Shown here piece by piece: positions 17,005 through 25,958 of a DNA stretch of 64,000 nt. The notes under the pieces are model-generated. The model searched no databases, was not told where the DNA came from, and worked only from the letters and a program-made list of their open reading frames with translations. The stretch comes from an uncultured Pelagibacteraceae bacterium (GTDB taxonomy: Bacteria > Pseudomonadota > Alphaproteobacteria > Pelagibacterales > Pelagibacteraceae). The stretch spans positions 62,001-126,000 of the forward strand of contig CACOPB010000001.1 of assembly GCA_902628965.1 (NCBI GenBank), given 5' to 3'. The translations under genes were made by a program, and so were the position numbers. Every line of letters begins with the position of its first letter. The stretch's first letter is position 1.

Positions 17005-19089
17005 ATGGACATTAAAAAAACAGCTAATTTATTTATTAATTTTACTTTAAAAAGGCTAACAGAAATTTTTGGATTAGTGGTTTTTAGTACTGGAATATTA
17101 ATTTTATTGGCATTACTGACCTATTCTCCAGAGGATCCGAATTTTATCTTTCCAGATAACAAAGAAATTAAAAATATTTTAGGTTTTCATGGAAGTTTTG
17201 TCTCAGATTTATTTTTTCAATCACTAGGTCTGATTTCCTATTTGTTTTCATTTACCTTAGTTGCAACTGGAATTAACATAGCGAAAAATAAAGACTTTTT
17301 TTTAGTTATTGAAAATATTTTTTATTCAATAATTTATTCTATTCTTGGGACTTTATTTCTTGCACATTTTTATCCAAATAATTTCACCCTTTATATAAAT
17401 GGAAGTGGAGGATTTGTAGGCGTATACTTAAATGAAACTTTTTTAAATTCATTAATACTAATTAATGAAGTAGTTTTTTACTATATTTTAATTTTCTTAA
17501 CCATTTCTTTATTTTTGGTTAGTATTAATTTTAATCCAATAAAATTTTATGAAACAATTAAAATATTAACTAATGTTTCAAATAAAAAAGAAATAAAAAA
17601 TTATACTGATAAAAGTGAGGTAATAAGTGAATATATACCCGAAGAGCAAATAAAAAATCTAATTCAGGAAGATTTACCTTTTATTAAAGCTGAAAATAAA
17701 AATAACAATATAAATAAATTTAAATTACCAACTTTAGATTTGTTAAAAATTCCAACTAAAAAAGAAAGAGAAAATATTGAAAAAAATGAAACTAGTGATC
17801 CAGAATTTTTAGAAAAAATTTTACTAGACTTTGGTGTTAAGGGTAATATTAAAAAAGTTAGTCATGGACCTGTTGTTACTTTAAATGAATTTGAACCAGC
17901 AGCCGGTGTAAAGGTTTCAAAAATAATAAATTTATCTGACGATATAGCAAGAAATACAAGCTCAGAATCTGCAAGAATTGCTACTATACCAGGCAGTAAT
18001 ACTGTTGGTATTGAACTACCTAATAATATTAGGGAGAATGTTTATTTAAGTGAAATTTTAAATAATTCTGATTTTAAAAAAAAGGAAATTAAATTGCCAA
18101 TTGCATTAGGTAAAAATATTTCTGGTAAACCTATAGTTGGAGATCTATCGTCAATGCCTCATCTCCTTATTGCTGGTACAACAGGTTCGGGGAAATCTGT
18201 TTGCATAAATACCATTATTTTATCACTTCTTTATCGCCACACTCCTGATAGATGTAAATTTATTTTAATTGATCCAAAAATGCTTGAGCTATCAACATAT
18301 GAGGGAATTCCTCATTTGTTGTGTCCCGTTATTACAGAAGCTAAAAAAGCTGCGTCTGTTCTTGGATGGGTTGTTAAAGAAATGGAGAGTAGATACAGAT
18401 TAATGACAAAAGAAGGTGTTAGAAATATTGATAGTTATAATTCGAAACATAAACTTCCTATGCCTTATATCGTTGTCGTAGTTGATGAAATGTCAGATTT
18501 AATGTTGGTTGCGGGAAAAGAAATTGAAAATTATATACAAAAATTATCTCAAATGGCAAGAGCTGCTGGAATTCATATAATAATGGCAACACAAAGACCT
18601 AGTGTTGACGTAATAACAGGCACAATTAAAGCAAATTTCCCGACTAGAATTTCGTTTCAGGTTACATCAAAAATAGATAGTAGAACAATTCTAGGTGAAC
18701 AAGGTGCTGAACAGTTATTAGGAAAAGGAGATATGTTATACATGTCTTCTGCTAATCGTATCGTACGTATTCATGCCCCTTTTGTTTCAGATACTGAAAT
18801 TGAAAAAATAAATAATTTTTTGAGATATCAGGCTGAACCAGATTATGTTGATGAAATTTTAAATTTTGCAGATGAAAAAGAAATTAGTGATAGCCCAAAT
18901 CAGGGTGAAAAGGACGAACTCTATCAACAAGCATTAGAGATAATCAGGTCTGAAGGAAAAGCGTCTACTTCTTTTTTGCAAAGAAAACTACAAATTGGTT
19001 ACAACAGGGCGGCAAGAATAATAGATATGATGGAGACAGATGGAATCGTAAGTAAAGCAAATCATGTTGGCAAAAGAGATGTGCTTTGA
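17005..19089 (+). CDS. ftsK: DNA translocase FtsK
   Basis: FtsK pumps chromosomal DNA at the division septum and activates dimer resolution. The 694-residue protein has four N-terminal membrane helices (about residues 20-185), a short linker instead of the long one of E. coli, and the motor domain with Walker A GTTGSGKS at 391-398, 'FILIDPKMLELS' and 'IVVVVDEMSDLM'. A C-terminal winged-helix gamma domain ('GYNRAARIIDMMETDGIVS') reads KOPS sequences. The lolA-like gene overlaps its stop codon (TGATG), an order seen in other alphaproteobacteria. Confidence 0.96.
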   Translation: MDIKKTANLFINFTLKRLTEIFGLVVFSTGILILLALLTYSPEDPNFIFPDNKEIKNILGFHGSFVSDLFFQSLGLISYLFSFTLVATGINIAKNKDFFLVIENIFYSIIYSILGTLFLAHFYPNNFTLYINGSGGFVGVYLNETFLNSLILINEVVFYYILIFLTISLFLVSINFNPIKFYETIKILTNVSNKKEIKNYTDKSEVISEYIPEEQIKNLIQEDLPFIKAENKNNNINKFKLPTLDLLKIPTKKERENIEKNETSDPEFLEKILLDFGVKGNIKKVSHGPVVTLNEFEPAAGVKVSKIINLSDDIARNTSSESARIATIPGSNTVGIELPNNIRENVYLSEILNNSDFKKKEIKLPIALGKNISGKPIVGDLSSMPHLLIAGTTGSGKSVCINTIILSLLYRHTPDRCKFILIDPKMLELSTYEGIPHLLCPVITEAKKAASVLGWVVKEMESRYRLMTKEGVRNIDSYNSKHKLPMPYIVVVVDEMSDLMLVAGKEIENYIQKLSQMARAAGIHIIMATQRPSVDVITGTIKANFPTRISFQVTSKIDSRTILGEQGAEQLLGKGDMLYMSSANRIVRIHAPFVSDTEIEKINNFLRYQAEPDYVDEILNFADEKEISDSPNQGEKDELYQQALEIIRSEGKASTSFLQRKLQIGYNRAARIIDMMETDGIVSKANHVGKRDVL

Positions 19090-19637
19090 TGATGCGAATT
19101 TATATAATATTATTTTTTTTTTCTTTAACTCTTAACTCTGATGCAAATGTAAAAGAAAAAATTATTGAAAATTTAATGAATACAAATAATTTGGATTTTA
19201 AATTTGAGCAAAATATTAACGGAAAGATAGAAAATGGTAATTGTACAATTGAATATCCAAAAAAAATATTTTGTGAATATGCTAGAAGTAACAACAAAAT
19301 TTTAGTTTCGAACGGTAAATCCCTAGTTATTAAAACAATTACAAGTTATTATCGTTATCCATTAAATAAAACTCCCTTAAATATTATTTTAGATAAAAAA
19401 TTTCTCATAAATAAAATTAATTCTTTAAAAGAGAGAAAGATTGACAACAAGTTGATTAATTTCAAAATTTTAGAGAATAATAGTGAAATAAGTATCTTTT
19501 TTGATAACCAAACATTTGATTTAATTGGTTGGCAAAACATAGATATTTACCAAAATTTCAATATTACCTTCATATCCTCAATAAGAAAAAATAGAGTGTT
19601 ACGTAAAAACTTATTTAAACTTCCTGCCCAGGATTAA
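19089..19637 (+). CDS. lolA: LolA-like outer-membrane lipoprotein carrier protein
   Basis: A 182-residue protein with an N-terminal hydrophobic signal segment ending near 'LNSDAN', then 'NNLDFKFEQNINGKIENG', typical of the first strands of LolA ('F.Q....G..G'). Later segments such as 'DLIGWQNIDIYQNFNITF' correspond to the C-terminal strands. LolA ferries lipoproteins through the periplasm to the outer membrane. Sequence conservation is weak; the call relies on the pattern and on the position directly after ftsK, where alphaproteobacteria commonly carry lolA. The start is the first of two ATGs overlapping the ftsK TGA. Its stop shares TTAA with the convergent GNAT gene. Confidence 0.75.
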   Translation: MMRIYIILFFFSLTLNSDANVKEKIIENLMNTNNLDFKFEQNINGKIENGNCTIEYPKKIFCEYARSNNKILVSNGKSLVIKTITSYYRYPLNKTPLNIILDKKFLINKINSLKERKIDNKLINFKILENNSEISIFFDNQTFDLIGWQNIDIYQNFNITFISSIRKNRVLRKNLFKLPAQD

Positions 19638-20137
19638 ATATTTAATATTTCACTTTTAAATATTTTCATACCTCTAGAAACATAATTACTTAAAGCATTT
19701 TTATGATCTAGCGAACATGTGTGTACCCAAACACGATTAATATTATTTTTAAAAGATTTCTTTATTGCCTCTGATAATAAATAAGAACCTAATTTTTTAT
19801 TTTGATATTCTTCTAATATTCCAAAATATGCGATTTCAGTCTCATTTTTTTCTAAATGAAAAATTAATTCAAAAAAACCTACTAAATCATCTTTTTTTTT
19901 AAACACAAAAGTTTGAACATGTTTGGACGAAACATAATTAATCCATTTTTCCTCTGGCCAGGACAGTCTATCAATCCATCTATGATTTTTGCCAATACTT
20001 TTGTAAAAAAATTTATTTAATTGAAAATTAATAGGATCAATCAGACTCAAAGAATAATCTTCTGATGGTTTATTTACCTCTTTAAGATCTTTAAGTGAAT
20101 TTATTTCTAGATAATTTCTTTTAACTTCCTTCGTCAC
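19634..20137 (-). CDS. GNAT family N-acetyltransferase
   Basis: The 167-residue protein has the acetyl-CoA-binding GNAT core: 'ETEIAYFGILEEYQNKKLGSYLL' (cited in part), where 'YQNKKLGS' matches the Q/RxxGxG/A loop, and 'VWVHTCSLDHKNALSNYVSRG' near the C-terminus with the typical Asn-Ala helix. The acceptor is unknown. It starts with GTG overlapping the TGA of the HIT gene (GTGA), so the two are co-translated. The stop is shared in TTAA with lolA. Confidence 0.85.
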   Translation of the reverse strand: MTKEVKRNYLEINSLKDLKEVNKPSEDYSLSLIDPINFQLNKFFYKSIGKNHRWIDRLSWPEEKWINYVSSKHVQTFVFKKKDDLVGFFELIFHLEKNETEIAYFGILEEYQNKKLGSYLLSEAIKKSFKNNINRVWVHTCSLDHKNALSNYVSRGMKIFKSEILNI

Positions 20138-20499
20138 TCAACCATTTTACCTACTCGTTGACCTCCAAACAAATGAAAATGCAAGTGAGGAACCTCTTGA
20201 CCACCATGATCACTTATATTAGCTAAAGCTCTATAGCCTTTACCTACTTCTGTTGAAATACCAAGTTTTTTGGCGACTTTATTAATACCTTTTAACAAAC
20301 CAACCATTTCCTCAGAAGAAGCATTTAAACTAAAGTCATCTAAATCAATATATTTTCCTTTTGGGATTACTAATGCATGAATTTTTTTTTGAGGATTAAT
20401 GTCATGAAATGACAAAACAAAATCGTCCTCATAAATTTTATTACAAGGTATTTCTCCACGTAAAATTTTTGCAAATATATTTTGATCGTCGTAAGTCAT
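20134..20499 (-). CDS. HIT family (HinT-like) nucleotide-binding protein
   Basis: A 121-residue histidine-triad protein. It begins 'NIFAKILRGEIPCNKIYEDD', contains 'ALVIPKGKYIDLDDF' and ends with the active-site triad in 'QEVPHLHFHLFGG' (H-x-H-x-H). Family members hydrolyse purine nucleoside phosphoramidates or acyl-AMP. It lies directly before the GNAT gene and begins one base after the last codon of the SucD-family gene upstream, in the same direction. Confidence 0.92.
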   Translation of the reverse strand: MTYDDQNIFAKILRGEIPCNKIYEDDFVLSFHDINPQKKIHALVIPKGKYIDLDDFSLNASSEEMVGLLKGINKVAKKLGISTEVGKGYRALANISDHGGQEVPHLHFHLFGGQRVGKMVE

Positions 20500-21387
20500 T
20501 TAAATTTTTTCAAGCACAGACTTAACTGTATCACCCATCACTGATGGATTTTTGGAAATAGTAACTCCACAATCTTTTAGTATTTCAACTTTTTCTATTG
20601 CACTTTCTCCATAAGCTGAAACAATTGCTCCCGCGTGACCCATTACTCTTCCCTTTGGTGCTGTAAGTCCTGCGATATACCCAATTACTGGTTTTTTCAT
20701 ATTTTCTTTTGCAAATTCACCTGCTGCTACTTCTTGAGGACCTCCAATTTCACCTATCATTAAAATTGCATCAGTTTCATCATCTGTCTCAAATTTTTCA
20801 ATTATATCCCTAAATGAACTTCCATTAATTGGATCTCCACCTATTCCAACACTTGTAGAAATTCCAATACCTAAATTTTTCATTTGTTCTGCTGCTTCAT
20901 AACCTAAGGTACCAGATCTGCTTATAATTCCAACTCTACCTTCTTTATAAATATGACCTGGCATAATTCCTAACATTGATTTACCAGGACTAATGATACC
21001 TGCACAATTTGGTCCTACAAGTGTCATTTTTTCATTTCTAGAATACCTTCTCATGTATCTTTTAATTCTAATCATGTCATGTGATGGAATACCATCAACT
21101 ATAGCTACACAAGTTTTTATACCCGCATCTGCTGCTTCCATTGCAGAGTCTGCTGCAAAAGCTGGTGGCACAAATAATATTGATGCTGTCGCACCAGTGT
21201 GTTTAACAGCATCTTTAACAGTGTTAAAGACAGGCCTGTCTAAATGTTTTTGCCCACCTTTTCCTGGTGTGACACCACCAACAACATTTGATCCATACTT
21301 TATCATTTCCTCTGCATGGAAAGTTCCCATCTTTCCAGTGAAACCTTGGATTAAAATTTTTGTATCTTTTTCAATTATAACTGCCAT
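20500..21387 (-). CDS. sucD/mtkB: SucD-family CoA ligase alpha subunit, most like malate thiokinase MtkB
   Basis: The 295-residue alpha subunit carries the CoA-binding 'GFTGKMGTFHAEEM', 'GGVTPGKGGQKH' and the phospho-histidine region 'MGHAGAIVSA'. It would normally be called succinyl-CoA synthetase. Several segments instead match what I recall of methylotroph malate-CoA ligase MtkB: 'DMIRIKRYMRRYSRNEKMT', 'GPNCAGIISPGKSMLGIMPG' and 'GGDPINGSSF', where E. coli SucD has NCPGVITPG and DPIPGSNF. Its place beside a malyl-CoA lyase supports malate as substrate. Without a tree, a succinate or dual role cannot be excluded. Confidence 0.9.
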   Translation of the reverse strand: MAVIIEKDTKILIQGFTGKMGTFHAEEMIKYGSNVVGGVTPGKGGQKHLDRPVFNTVKDAVKHTGATASILFVPPAFAADSAMEAADAGIKTCVAIVDGIPSHDMIRIKRYMRRYSRNEKMTLVGPNCAGIISPGKSMLGIMPGHIYKEGRVGIISRSGTLGYEAAEQMKNLGIGISTSVGIGGDPINGSSFRDIIEKFETDDETDAILMIGEIGGPQEVAAGEFAKENMKKPVIGYIAGLTAPKGRVMGHAGAIVSAYGESAIEKVEILKDCGVTISKNPSVMGDTVKSVLEKI

Positions 21388-21390
21388 TTT

Positions 21391-22551
21391 TTATTTTAAT
21401 GCTGCCACTGCCTTATTTGCAGCATCCTCTAATGTATTTGCCTCAATATAATTTAGTTTACTATCTCGTAGGATTTTGCTTCCTTTTTCTACATTTGTAC
21501 CGGCTAATCTAATTACTAGTGGAACCTTAATTTCAATTTTTTTTAATGCCTGAACTATTCCTTCTGCAACCCAATCACATCTATTTATTCCAGCAAAAAT
21601 ATTTACTAAAATCACTCTCACCTTTTTATCCATGGTAATAAGCCTAAAAGCTTTTACGATTTTTTCAGGAGTTGCTCCTCCACCAACATCAAGGAAATTG
21701 GCCGGTTCTCCTCCTGCTAATTTAATCATATCCATTGATGCCATTGCTAATCCGGCTCCATTAATAATATTTCCAATATTTCCCTCTAGACTTACATAAT
21801 TAAGTCCTCTATCAGATGCATAAACCTCTTTCTCGTCCTCCTGGGTTTTGTCTCTTAATTCGGAAACTTTATCTCTTCTAAACATCGCATTATTGTCAAA
21901 ACTCATTTTGCAATCTAGTGCTAATATCTGTTTTTGTTTTGAAATTACTAACGGGTTAACTTCAACCATTGTAGCATCTAACTCACTAAAAGCTTTAGCG
22001 CATCCCATAATGGTTTCTGAGGCTCTTCTAATTAATTCTGGTTCAATGCCTAATCCAAATGCTAGTTCTCTTGCTTGAAAACTTTGAATTCCAACTGCAA
22101 CCTCAATTTTAGATCGAATAATAGAATCTGGCTTTTCTTTAGCAATTTCTTCAACACTCATTCCTCCCTCTGTTGAGGCTACGACCATTATACTTTCCGA
22201 TGCTCTATCAAAAACTAATCCTAGATATAATTCTTTTTCTATATCTGTTGCTTCTTCAATATAAATTCTATTTACTATTTTTCCTTCAGGACCTGTTTGA
22301 TTGGTAACTAGTTTTTTACCTAAAAGTTTATCTGTTGCTTGAGCAACTTCTAGAGGAGAATTACAAACTATTACTCCTCCAGCCTTTCCTCTTGCACCTG
22401 AGTGTATCTGTGCTTTTACAACCCACTTGGACCCACCTATTTCTCTGGCTTTATTTTCTGCAGTTTCGGGACTATAAACAATTCCGCCTCTTGGAATTGT
22501 AACTCCAAAACTTTGTAAAATTTCTTTAGCTTGATACTCGTGAATATCCAT
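21391..22551 (-). CDS. sucC/mtkA: SucC-family CoA ligase beta subunit, most like malate thiokinase MtkA
   Basis: The 386-residue ATP-grasp beta subunit starts with 'MDIHEYQAKEIL' and has 'VKAQIHSGARGKAGG', 'VEVNPLVI' and 'GGEPANFLDVGGGAT'. The segment 'VNIFAGINRCDWVAEGIV' matches MtkA of serine-cycle methylotrophs rather than SucC, which has 'VNIFGGIVRCDLIADG'. The complex would make malyl-CoA from malate, CoA and ATP (or succinyl-CoA if it is a true SucCD). It lies 3 bases from the alpha subunit and 2 bases after the lyase gene, forming a tight mcl-mtkA-mtkB unit. Confidence 0.9.
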   Translation of the reverse strand: MDIHEYQAKEILQSFGVTIPRGGIVYSPETAENKAREIGGSKWVVKAQIHSGARGKAGGVIVCNSPLEVAQATDKLLGKKLVTNQTGPEGKIVNRIYIEEATDIEKELYLGLVFDRASESIMVVASTEGGMSVEEIAKEKPDSIIRSKIEVAVGIQSFQARELAFGLGIEPELIRRASETIMGCAKAFSELDATMVEVNPLVISKQKQILALDCKMSFDNNAMFRRDKVSELRDKTQEDEKEVYASDRGLNYVSLEGNIGNIINGAGLAMASMDMIKLAGGEPANFLDVGGGATPEKIVKAFRLITMDKKVRVILVNIFAGINRCDWVAEGIVQALKKIEIKVPLVIRLAGTNVEKGSKILRDSKLNYIEANTLEDAANKAVAALK

Positions 22552-22553
22552 AA

Positions 22554-23492
22554 TTATTTATTATTGATTAATTTATCTATGTTTACAATATTTTCTGCCA
22601 TTCTAGCTGATGCAGCATCGATCATTCTTCCATCAAGTTGTGCAGCTCCTTTTCCTTCTTTGGCGGCCTTATCAAGTTCTTCTAAAATTCTTTTTGCTTT
22701 GTTAACCTCTGCTTCTGGTGGAGAAAAAACATTATTAGCTAGCTCTATTTGTGAAGGGTGTATCGCCCACTTACCTTCTATACCAATTGCAGCTCCTCTA
22801 TTAGCTGCAGCAATGTAAGCATCTGGGTCGTTAAAATCTCCAAAAGGTCCATCTATTGCTCTCAAACCATAGGCTCTACATGTCATAACTAATTGTGATA
22901 AACCGTGATGCCATTGATCACCAGGATAATCAGGATTTAAACCTCCTATAACAACGGTTCTTGCTCTTAAACTTGCTGCATAATCTGCAACACCAAAATG
23001 CAAAGCTTCAAGTCTCTCACTTGATTTTGCAATTTCTTTTATATTAGACATACCTAACGCAGTTTCAATTAAACATTCAATTCCAATTTTATTTTTTAAT
23101 TTTTTATTTGTTTCAATTTGTGTTAATAAGCAATCAACCATGTAAACGTCGCTACTAGTTCCCGCTTTAGGAACCAAAATAGTATCTACATTTTCACCAG
23201 CCTGCTCAACTATCTCTACTAAATCACTATACATATAGTGTGTATCAAGACTATTTATTCTTACTGAAATCGTTTTACCTTTTTCTCTCCAATTCATTTC
23301 GTTAAGAGCTTTAATAATATTTGCTCTAGCGGTAATCTTATCATTTGGGGAAACGGCATCTTCTAAATCTAAAAAAATGTAATCTGCAGCTGAATTTAAA
23401 GCTTTCTCAAACATTTGTGGTGAAGAGCCTGGGACTGCTAGTTCACTTCTTTGCAATCTTGATCGTGCTGGTTTATAGAATTTGTGACTCAT
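22554..23492 (-). CDS. mcl: Malyl-CoA lyase (HpcH/HpaI aldolase, CitE-like)
   Basis: A 312-residue TIM-barrel lyase. 'RSELAVPGSSPQMFEKAL', the metal- and CoA-binding 'DYIFLDLEDAVSPNDK', 'VRINSLDTHY', 'ILVPKAG' and 'CLIETALGM' place it in the malyl-CoA/beta-methylmalyl-CoA lyase group rather than citrate lyase. It splits malyl-CoA into acetyl-CoA and glyoxylate, or runs in reverse. It is the first gene of a unit with the two CoA-ligase subunits, so malate could be converted to glyoxylate and acetyl-CoA. Glyoxylate could feed glycine synthesis, which is significant for SAR11 cells known to depend on glycine or its precursors. Confidence 0.9.
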   Translation of the reverse strand: MSHKFYKPARSRLQRSELAVPGSSPQMFEKALNSAADYIFLDLEDAVSPNDKITARANIIKALNEMNWREKGKTISVRINSLDTHYMYSDLVEIVEQAGENVDTILVPKAGTSSDVYMVDCLLTQIETNKKLKNKIGIECLIETALGMSNIKEIAKSSERLEALHFGVADYAASLRARTVVIGGLNPDYPGDQWHHGLSQLVMTCRAYGLRAIDGPFGDFNDPDAYIAAANRGAAIGIEGKWAIHPSQIELANNVFSPPEAEVNKAKRILEELDKAAKEGKGAAQLDGRMIDAASARMAENIVNIDKLINNK

Positions 23493-23500
23493 TGAGAGAA

Positions 23501-23506
23501 AGTATA
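23501..23506 (-). promoter_or_regulatory. Possible -10 element of the mcl operon
   Basis: On the minus strand a TATACT hexamer ends 8 bases before the mcl ATG; no good -35 is visible 17 bases upstream, where the terminator stem of the his operon begins. If used, the transcript would start within a few bases of the start codon. The hexamer alone is weak evidence in A+T-rich DNA. Confidence 0.3.
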
Positions 23507-23517
23507 TCTTTTCTTAA

Positions 23518-23551
23518 AAGGAAAAATACTTATAGAATTTATAAGTATTTT
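23518..23551 (-). terminator. Probable terminator after hisE
   Basis: A perfect 12-bp inverted repeat (23523-23534 with 23540-23551, loop of 5 bases) lies 9 bases after the hisE stop. On the minus strand the stem is followed by TTTTTCCTTTT. The stem is A+T-rich (TACTTATA core), so it is a weaker terminator than the GC-rich one at 7.6 kb, but its length and U-tract support the call. It separates the his genes from the mcl unit. Confidence 0.65.
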
Positions 23552-23560
23552 GTTTAAGTA

Positions 23561-23833
23561 TTATTTTTTTCTTGAAGACAATTCTTCCATAATTTCCTCA
23601 GTTTTTATATCATTAGCTTCAAGGTACATCATCAGGTGATAAAGAACATCTGCAGCTTCATGTATCTTATTTGAGTTTTCTTCAACAGCTTCTATTAGTT
23701 CATTTACTTCCTCAAGCACTTTTTCCTTAGCTAAATTTTTATCTTCTAAAAGTTTATTTGTATAAGAACCTTCGATAGGATTATTTTTTCTTTCTCTAGC
23801 AAGCAAAATAAGTTCTTCTAAAATTTTAAGCAT
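23561..23833 (-). CDS. hisE: Phosphoribosyl-ATP pyrophosphatase
   Basis: HisE performs the second step of histidine synthesis, hydrolysing phosphoribosyl-ATP to phosphoribosyl-AMP. The 90-residue protein shows the MazG-like helices with 'EEVNELIEAVEENSNKIHEAADVLYH' (cited in part), whose Glu/Asp residues bind Mg2+. It is the last gene of the hisBHAFE run, 1 base after hisF, and is followed by a hairpin terminator. Confidence 0.94.
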   Translation of the reverse strand: MLKILEELILLARERKNNPIEGSYTNKLLEDKNLAKEKVLEEVNELIEAVEENSNKIHEAADVLYHLMMYLEANDIKTEEIMEELSSRKK

Positions 23834-23834
23834 A

Positions 23835-24587
23835 TTAAATTCTAACAGGTATATCTTTCGAAGCCAAATATTGTTTGGCTTCCTTTACGGAGTAAGTTCC
23901 ATAATGAAAAATTGATGCAGCTAAAACTGCACTCGCACCAGATTTAATCCCTTCGGCTAAATGGTCTAATGTTCCAACGCCACCTGATGCAATAACTGGG
24001 ATATTCACATTTGATGAAATTATTTTCATTAATTCAATATCATAACCTGATTGAGTTCCATCTTTATCCATTGAAGTCACAAGTAATTCACCTGCTCCGC
24101 AGTTCTCCATTTTTAAAGCAAACTCTATAGCATTAATCCCTGTTGAATTCCTCCCACCATGCGTGAAAATTTCCCAATTTTCTCCATTTTTCTTTGCATC
24201 AATAGCAACAACAATGCATTGTGAGCCAAACTTTTTGGAACTTTCAACTACTACTTCTGAATTTTGAACTGCAGCAGTATTTATTGATACTTTGTCGGCA
24301 CCACAATTCAATAATTTATTAATATCTTCAACACTTCTAACACCACCGCCTACTGTTAAAGGCACAAAACAGTTCTTAGAAGTTCTTTCAACTACATCAT
24401 AAATAGTATCTCTATTTTCATTTGAGGCTGTTATGTCTAAAAAACAAATTTCATCTGCACCACCGTCTGAATAAATTTTTGCTTGTTCAACTGGATCACC
24501 TGCATCTTTTAAATCGACAAAGTTAATACCTTTAACTACACGACCATTTTTAACGTCTAAACAAGGTATTATTCTATTTTTAAGCAT
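23835..24587 (-). CDS. hisF: Imidazole glycerol phosphate synthase, cyclase subunit
   Basis: HisF is the (beta/alpha)8 half of IGP synthase; it uses ammonia from HisH to form IGP and AICAR. The 250-residue protein shows '[19 protein letters not shown]' with the catalytic Asp, '[15 protein letters not shown]', 'VVAIDAKKN', '[13 protein letters not shown]' with the second catalytic Asp, and '[13 protein letters not shown]'. It overlaps hisA by 8 bases, and AICAR made here feeds purH elsewhere in the window. Confidence 0.97.
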   Translation of the reverse strand: MLKNRIIPCLDVKNGRVVKGINFVDLKDAGDPVEQAKIYSDGGADEICFLDITASNENRDTIYDVVERTSKNCFVPLTVGGGVRSVEDINKLLNCGADKVSINTAAVQNSEVVVESSKKFGSQCIVVAIDAKKNGENWEIFTHGGRNSTGINAIEFALKMENCGAGELLVTSMDKDGTQSGYDIELMKIISSNVNIPVIASGGVGTLDHLAEGIKSGASAVLAASIFHYGTYSVKEAKQYLASKDIPVRI

Positions 24588-25305
24588 CTAATTCCCGCAC
24601 CAATTCTTCTAATTTAATATCACCATCATAGATAGCTTTTCCAACTATAATCCCTTCTATATTATTATTGTTTAATTCCTTGGCTTTTTTTATGTCATCA
24701 ATTGAAGAAACTCCACCAGATATAATTACTGGACAATTAGATGTATCTGCAACTTTTACTGTCTCTTCAAAATTAGGACTTTGCTTCATCCCATCTCTAT
24801 TAATATCTGTATAAATCAATCTAGTTGCACCATAATCATTCACTTCTTTCAAGTAATCTAGAGTTAATTTATTTGAATTCTCTTTCCAACCAGAAACAGA
24901 TAAATAACCATCTTTAGCATCTAAACCTAAAGCAATTTTATTTGGAAATTTTTGACAAGCTTCTTTTAAAAAATTTTTATCCTTTATGGCAGCACTTCCT
25001 AAAATAACTTTTTCAACACCGGCATCAGTATATTTTTGAATATTTTCAAAATTTCTGATACCTCCACCAATTTCAATTTTAAGATCAAATTTTTTCACTA
25101 TTTCTTGAATAATATCTAAATTCACTGTTTCACCAGTTAAAGCCCCGTCTAAATCAACTATGTGTAAGTTTTTAAAGCCATAATCTTTGTATTTACCTGC
25201 TTGTTCAATAGGAGACATCTCATATTCGGTTTTGTTATCAAAGTCTCCTTTGACTAACCTCACACACTTTTTATCTTTAATGTCTATTGCTGGAAATATT
25301 TTCAT
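24580..25305 (-). CDS. hisA: Phosphoribosylformimino-5-aminoimidazole carboxamide ribotide isomerase
   Basis: HisA carries out the Amadori rearrangement before the HisHF step. The 241-residue TIM-barrel has '[20 protein letters not shown]' (catalytic Asp8), '[13 protein letters not shown]', '[16 protein letters not shown]', '[15 protein letters not shown]' with the second Asp, and '[13 protein letters not shown]'. It overlaps hisF and follows hisH by 21 bases within the his operon. Confidence 0.97.
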   Translation of the reverse strand: MKIFPAIDIKDKKCVRLVKGDFDNKTEYEMSPIEQAGKYKDYGFKNLHIVDLDGALTGETVNLDIIQEIVKKFDLKIEIGGGIRNFENIQKYTDAGVEKVILGSAAIKDKNFLKEACQKFPNKIALGLDAKDGYLSVSGWKENSNKLTLDYLKEVNDYGATRLIYTDINRDGMKQSPNFEETVKVADTSNCPVIISGGVSSIDDIKKAKELNNNNIEGIIVGKAIYDGDIKLEELVRELDA

Positions 25306-25326
25306 TTATTTTTTCTTTTAGTTTTT

Positions 25327-25953
25327 TTATAAATTTAGAAAATTATCAATTATTTTAAGTCCAATTTTATCACTCTTCTCAGGATGAAATTGTGTTCCAA
25401 AAATATTTTCTTTTTCAACAGAGCAAACAATATTTGATGAATAATTTGTTGTTGCTGAAATTACATTTCTGTCTTTAGGAACAAATTCATAGCTATGTAC
25501 AAAATACATGTGAGAATTATTTTCTATATCTTTAAAAATTTTACCATCTTTAACAATGTTAATTTGATTCCAACCAATATGAGGAAGTTTGTATTTTCCG
25601 TTTTGGTTATCTATTTTTGATACTTTACCTGAGACCCAGCCAAGACCTTTAGTTTCCGTTTCTTCGTAACCAATATCTGCAAACATTTGAAGTCCTACAC
25701 AAATTCCAAGAAGCGGTTTTTTATTGGCTATTGCAAATTCAGTTAATGTATCAACTAAACCACTGATGTTGTTAAGGGCATCAACACAACTTTTAAACGA
25801 ACCCTGCCCTGGCAAAACTACTTTATCCGATGATTTTATCTTTTTTAAATCTGAAGTTACTTCTATATTTACTTTATCTTTAGCAACCTCTTTAAAAGAG
25901 TTTATCACCGAGCTTATATTGCCCGAATTATAATCAACAATAGTGACGTTCAT
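25327..25953 (-). CDS. hisH: Imidazole glycerol phosphate synthase, glutaminase subunit
   Basis: This class I glutamine amidotransferase (208 residues) supplies ammonia to HisF. It has 'IVDYNSGNISSV', 'VLPGQGSFKSC', the nucleophile Cys in 'PLLGICVGLQMF', 'GWNQI' and the His-Glu pair in 'FGTQFHPEKSD'. It lies 5 bases after hisB and upstream of hisA, the standard order. Confidence 0.96.
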   Translation of the reverse strand: MNVTIVDYNSGNISSVINSFKEVAKDKVNIEVTSDLKKIKSSDKVVLPGQGSFKSCVDALNNISGLVDTLTEFAIANKKPLLGICVGLQMFADIGYEETETKGLGWVSGKVSKIDNQNGKYKLPHIGWNQINIVKDGKIFKDIENNSHMYFVHSYEFVPKDRNVISATTNYSSNIVCSVEKENIFGTQFHPEKSDKIGLKIIDNFLNL

Positions 25954-25958
25954 TAAAC

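Noticed and set aside
23493..23560. A possible glycine riboswitch before the malyl-CoA lyase gene, since SAR11 uses such switches in glyoxylate metabolism.
   Set aside because: The gap is only 68 bases and is mostly the his-operon hairpin; no aptamer-like pattern is visible.
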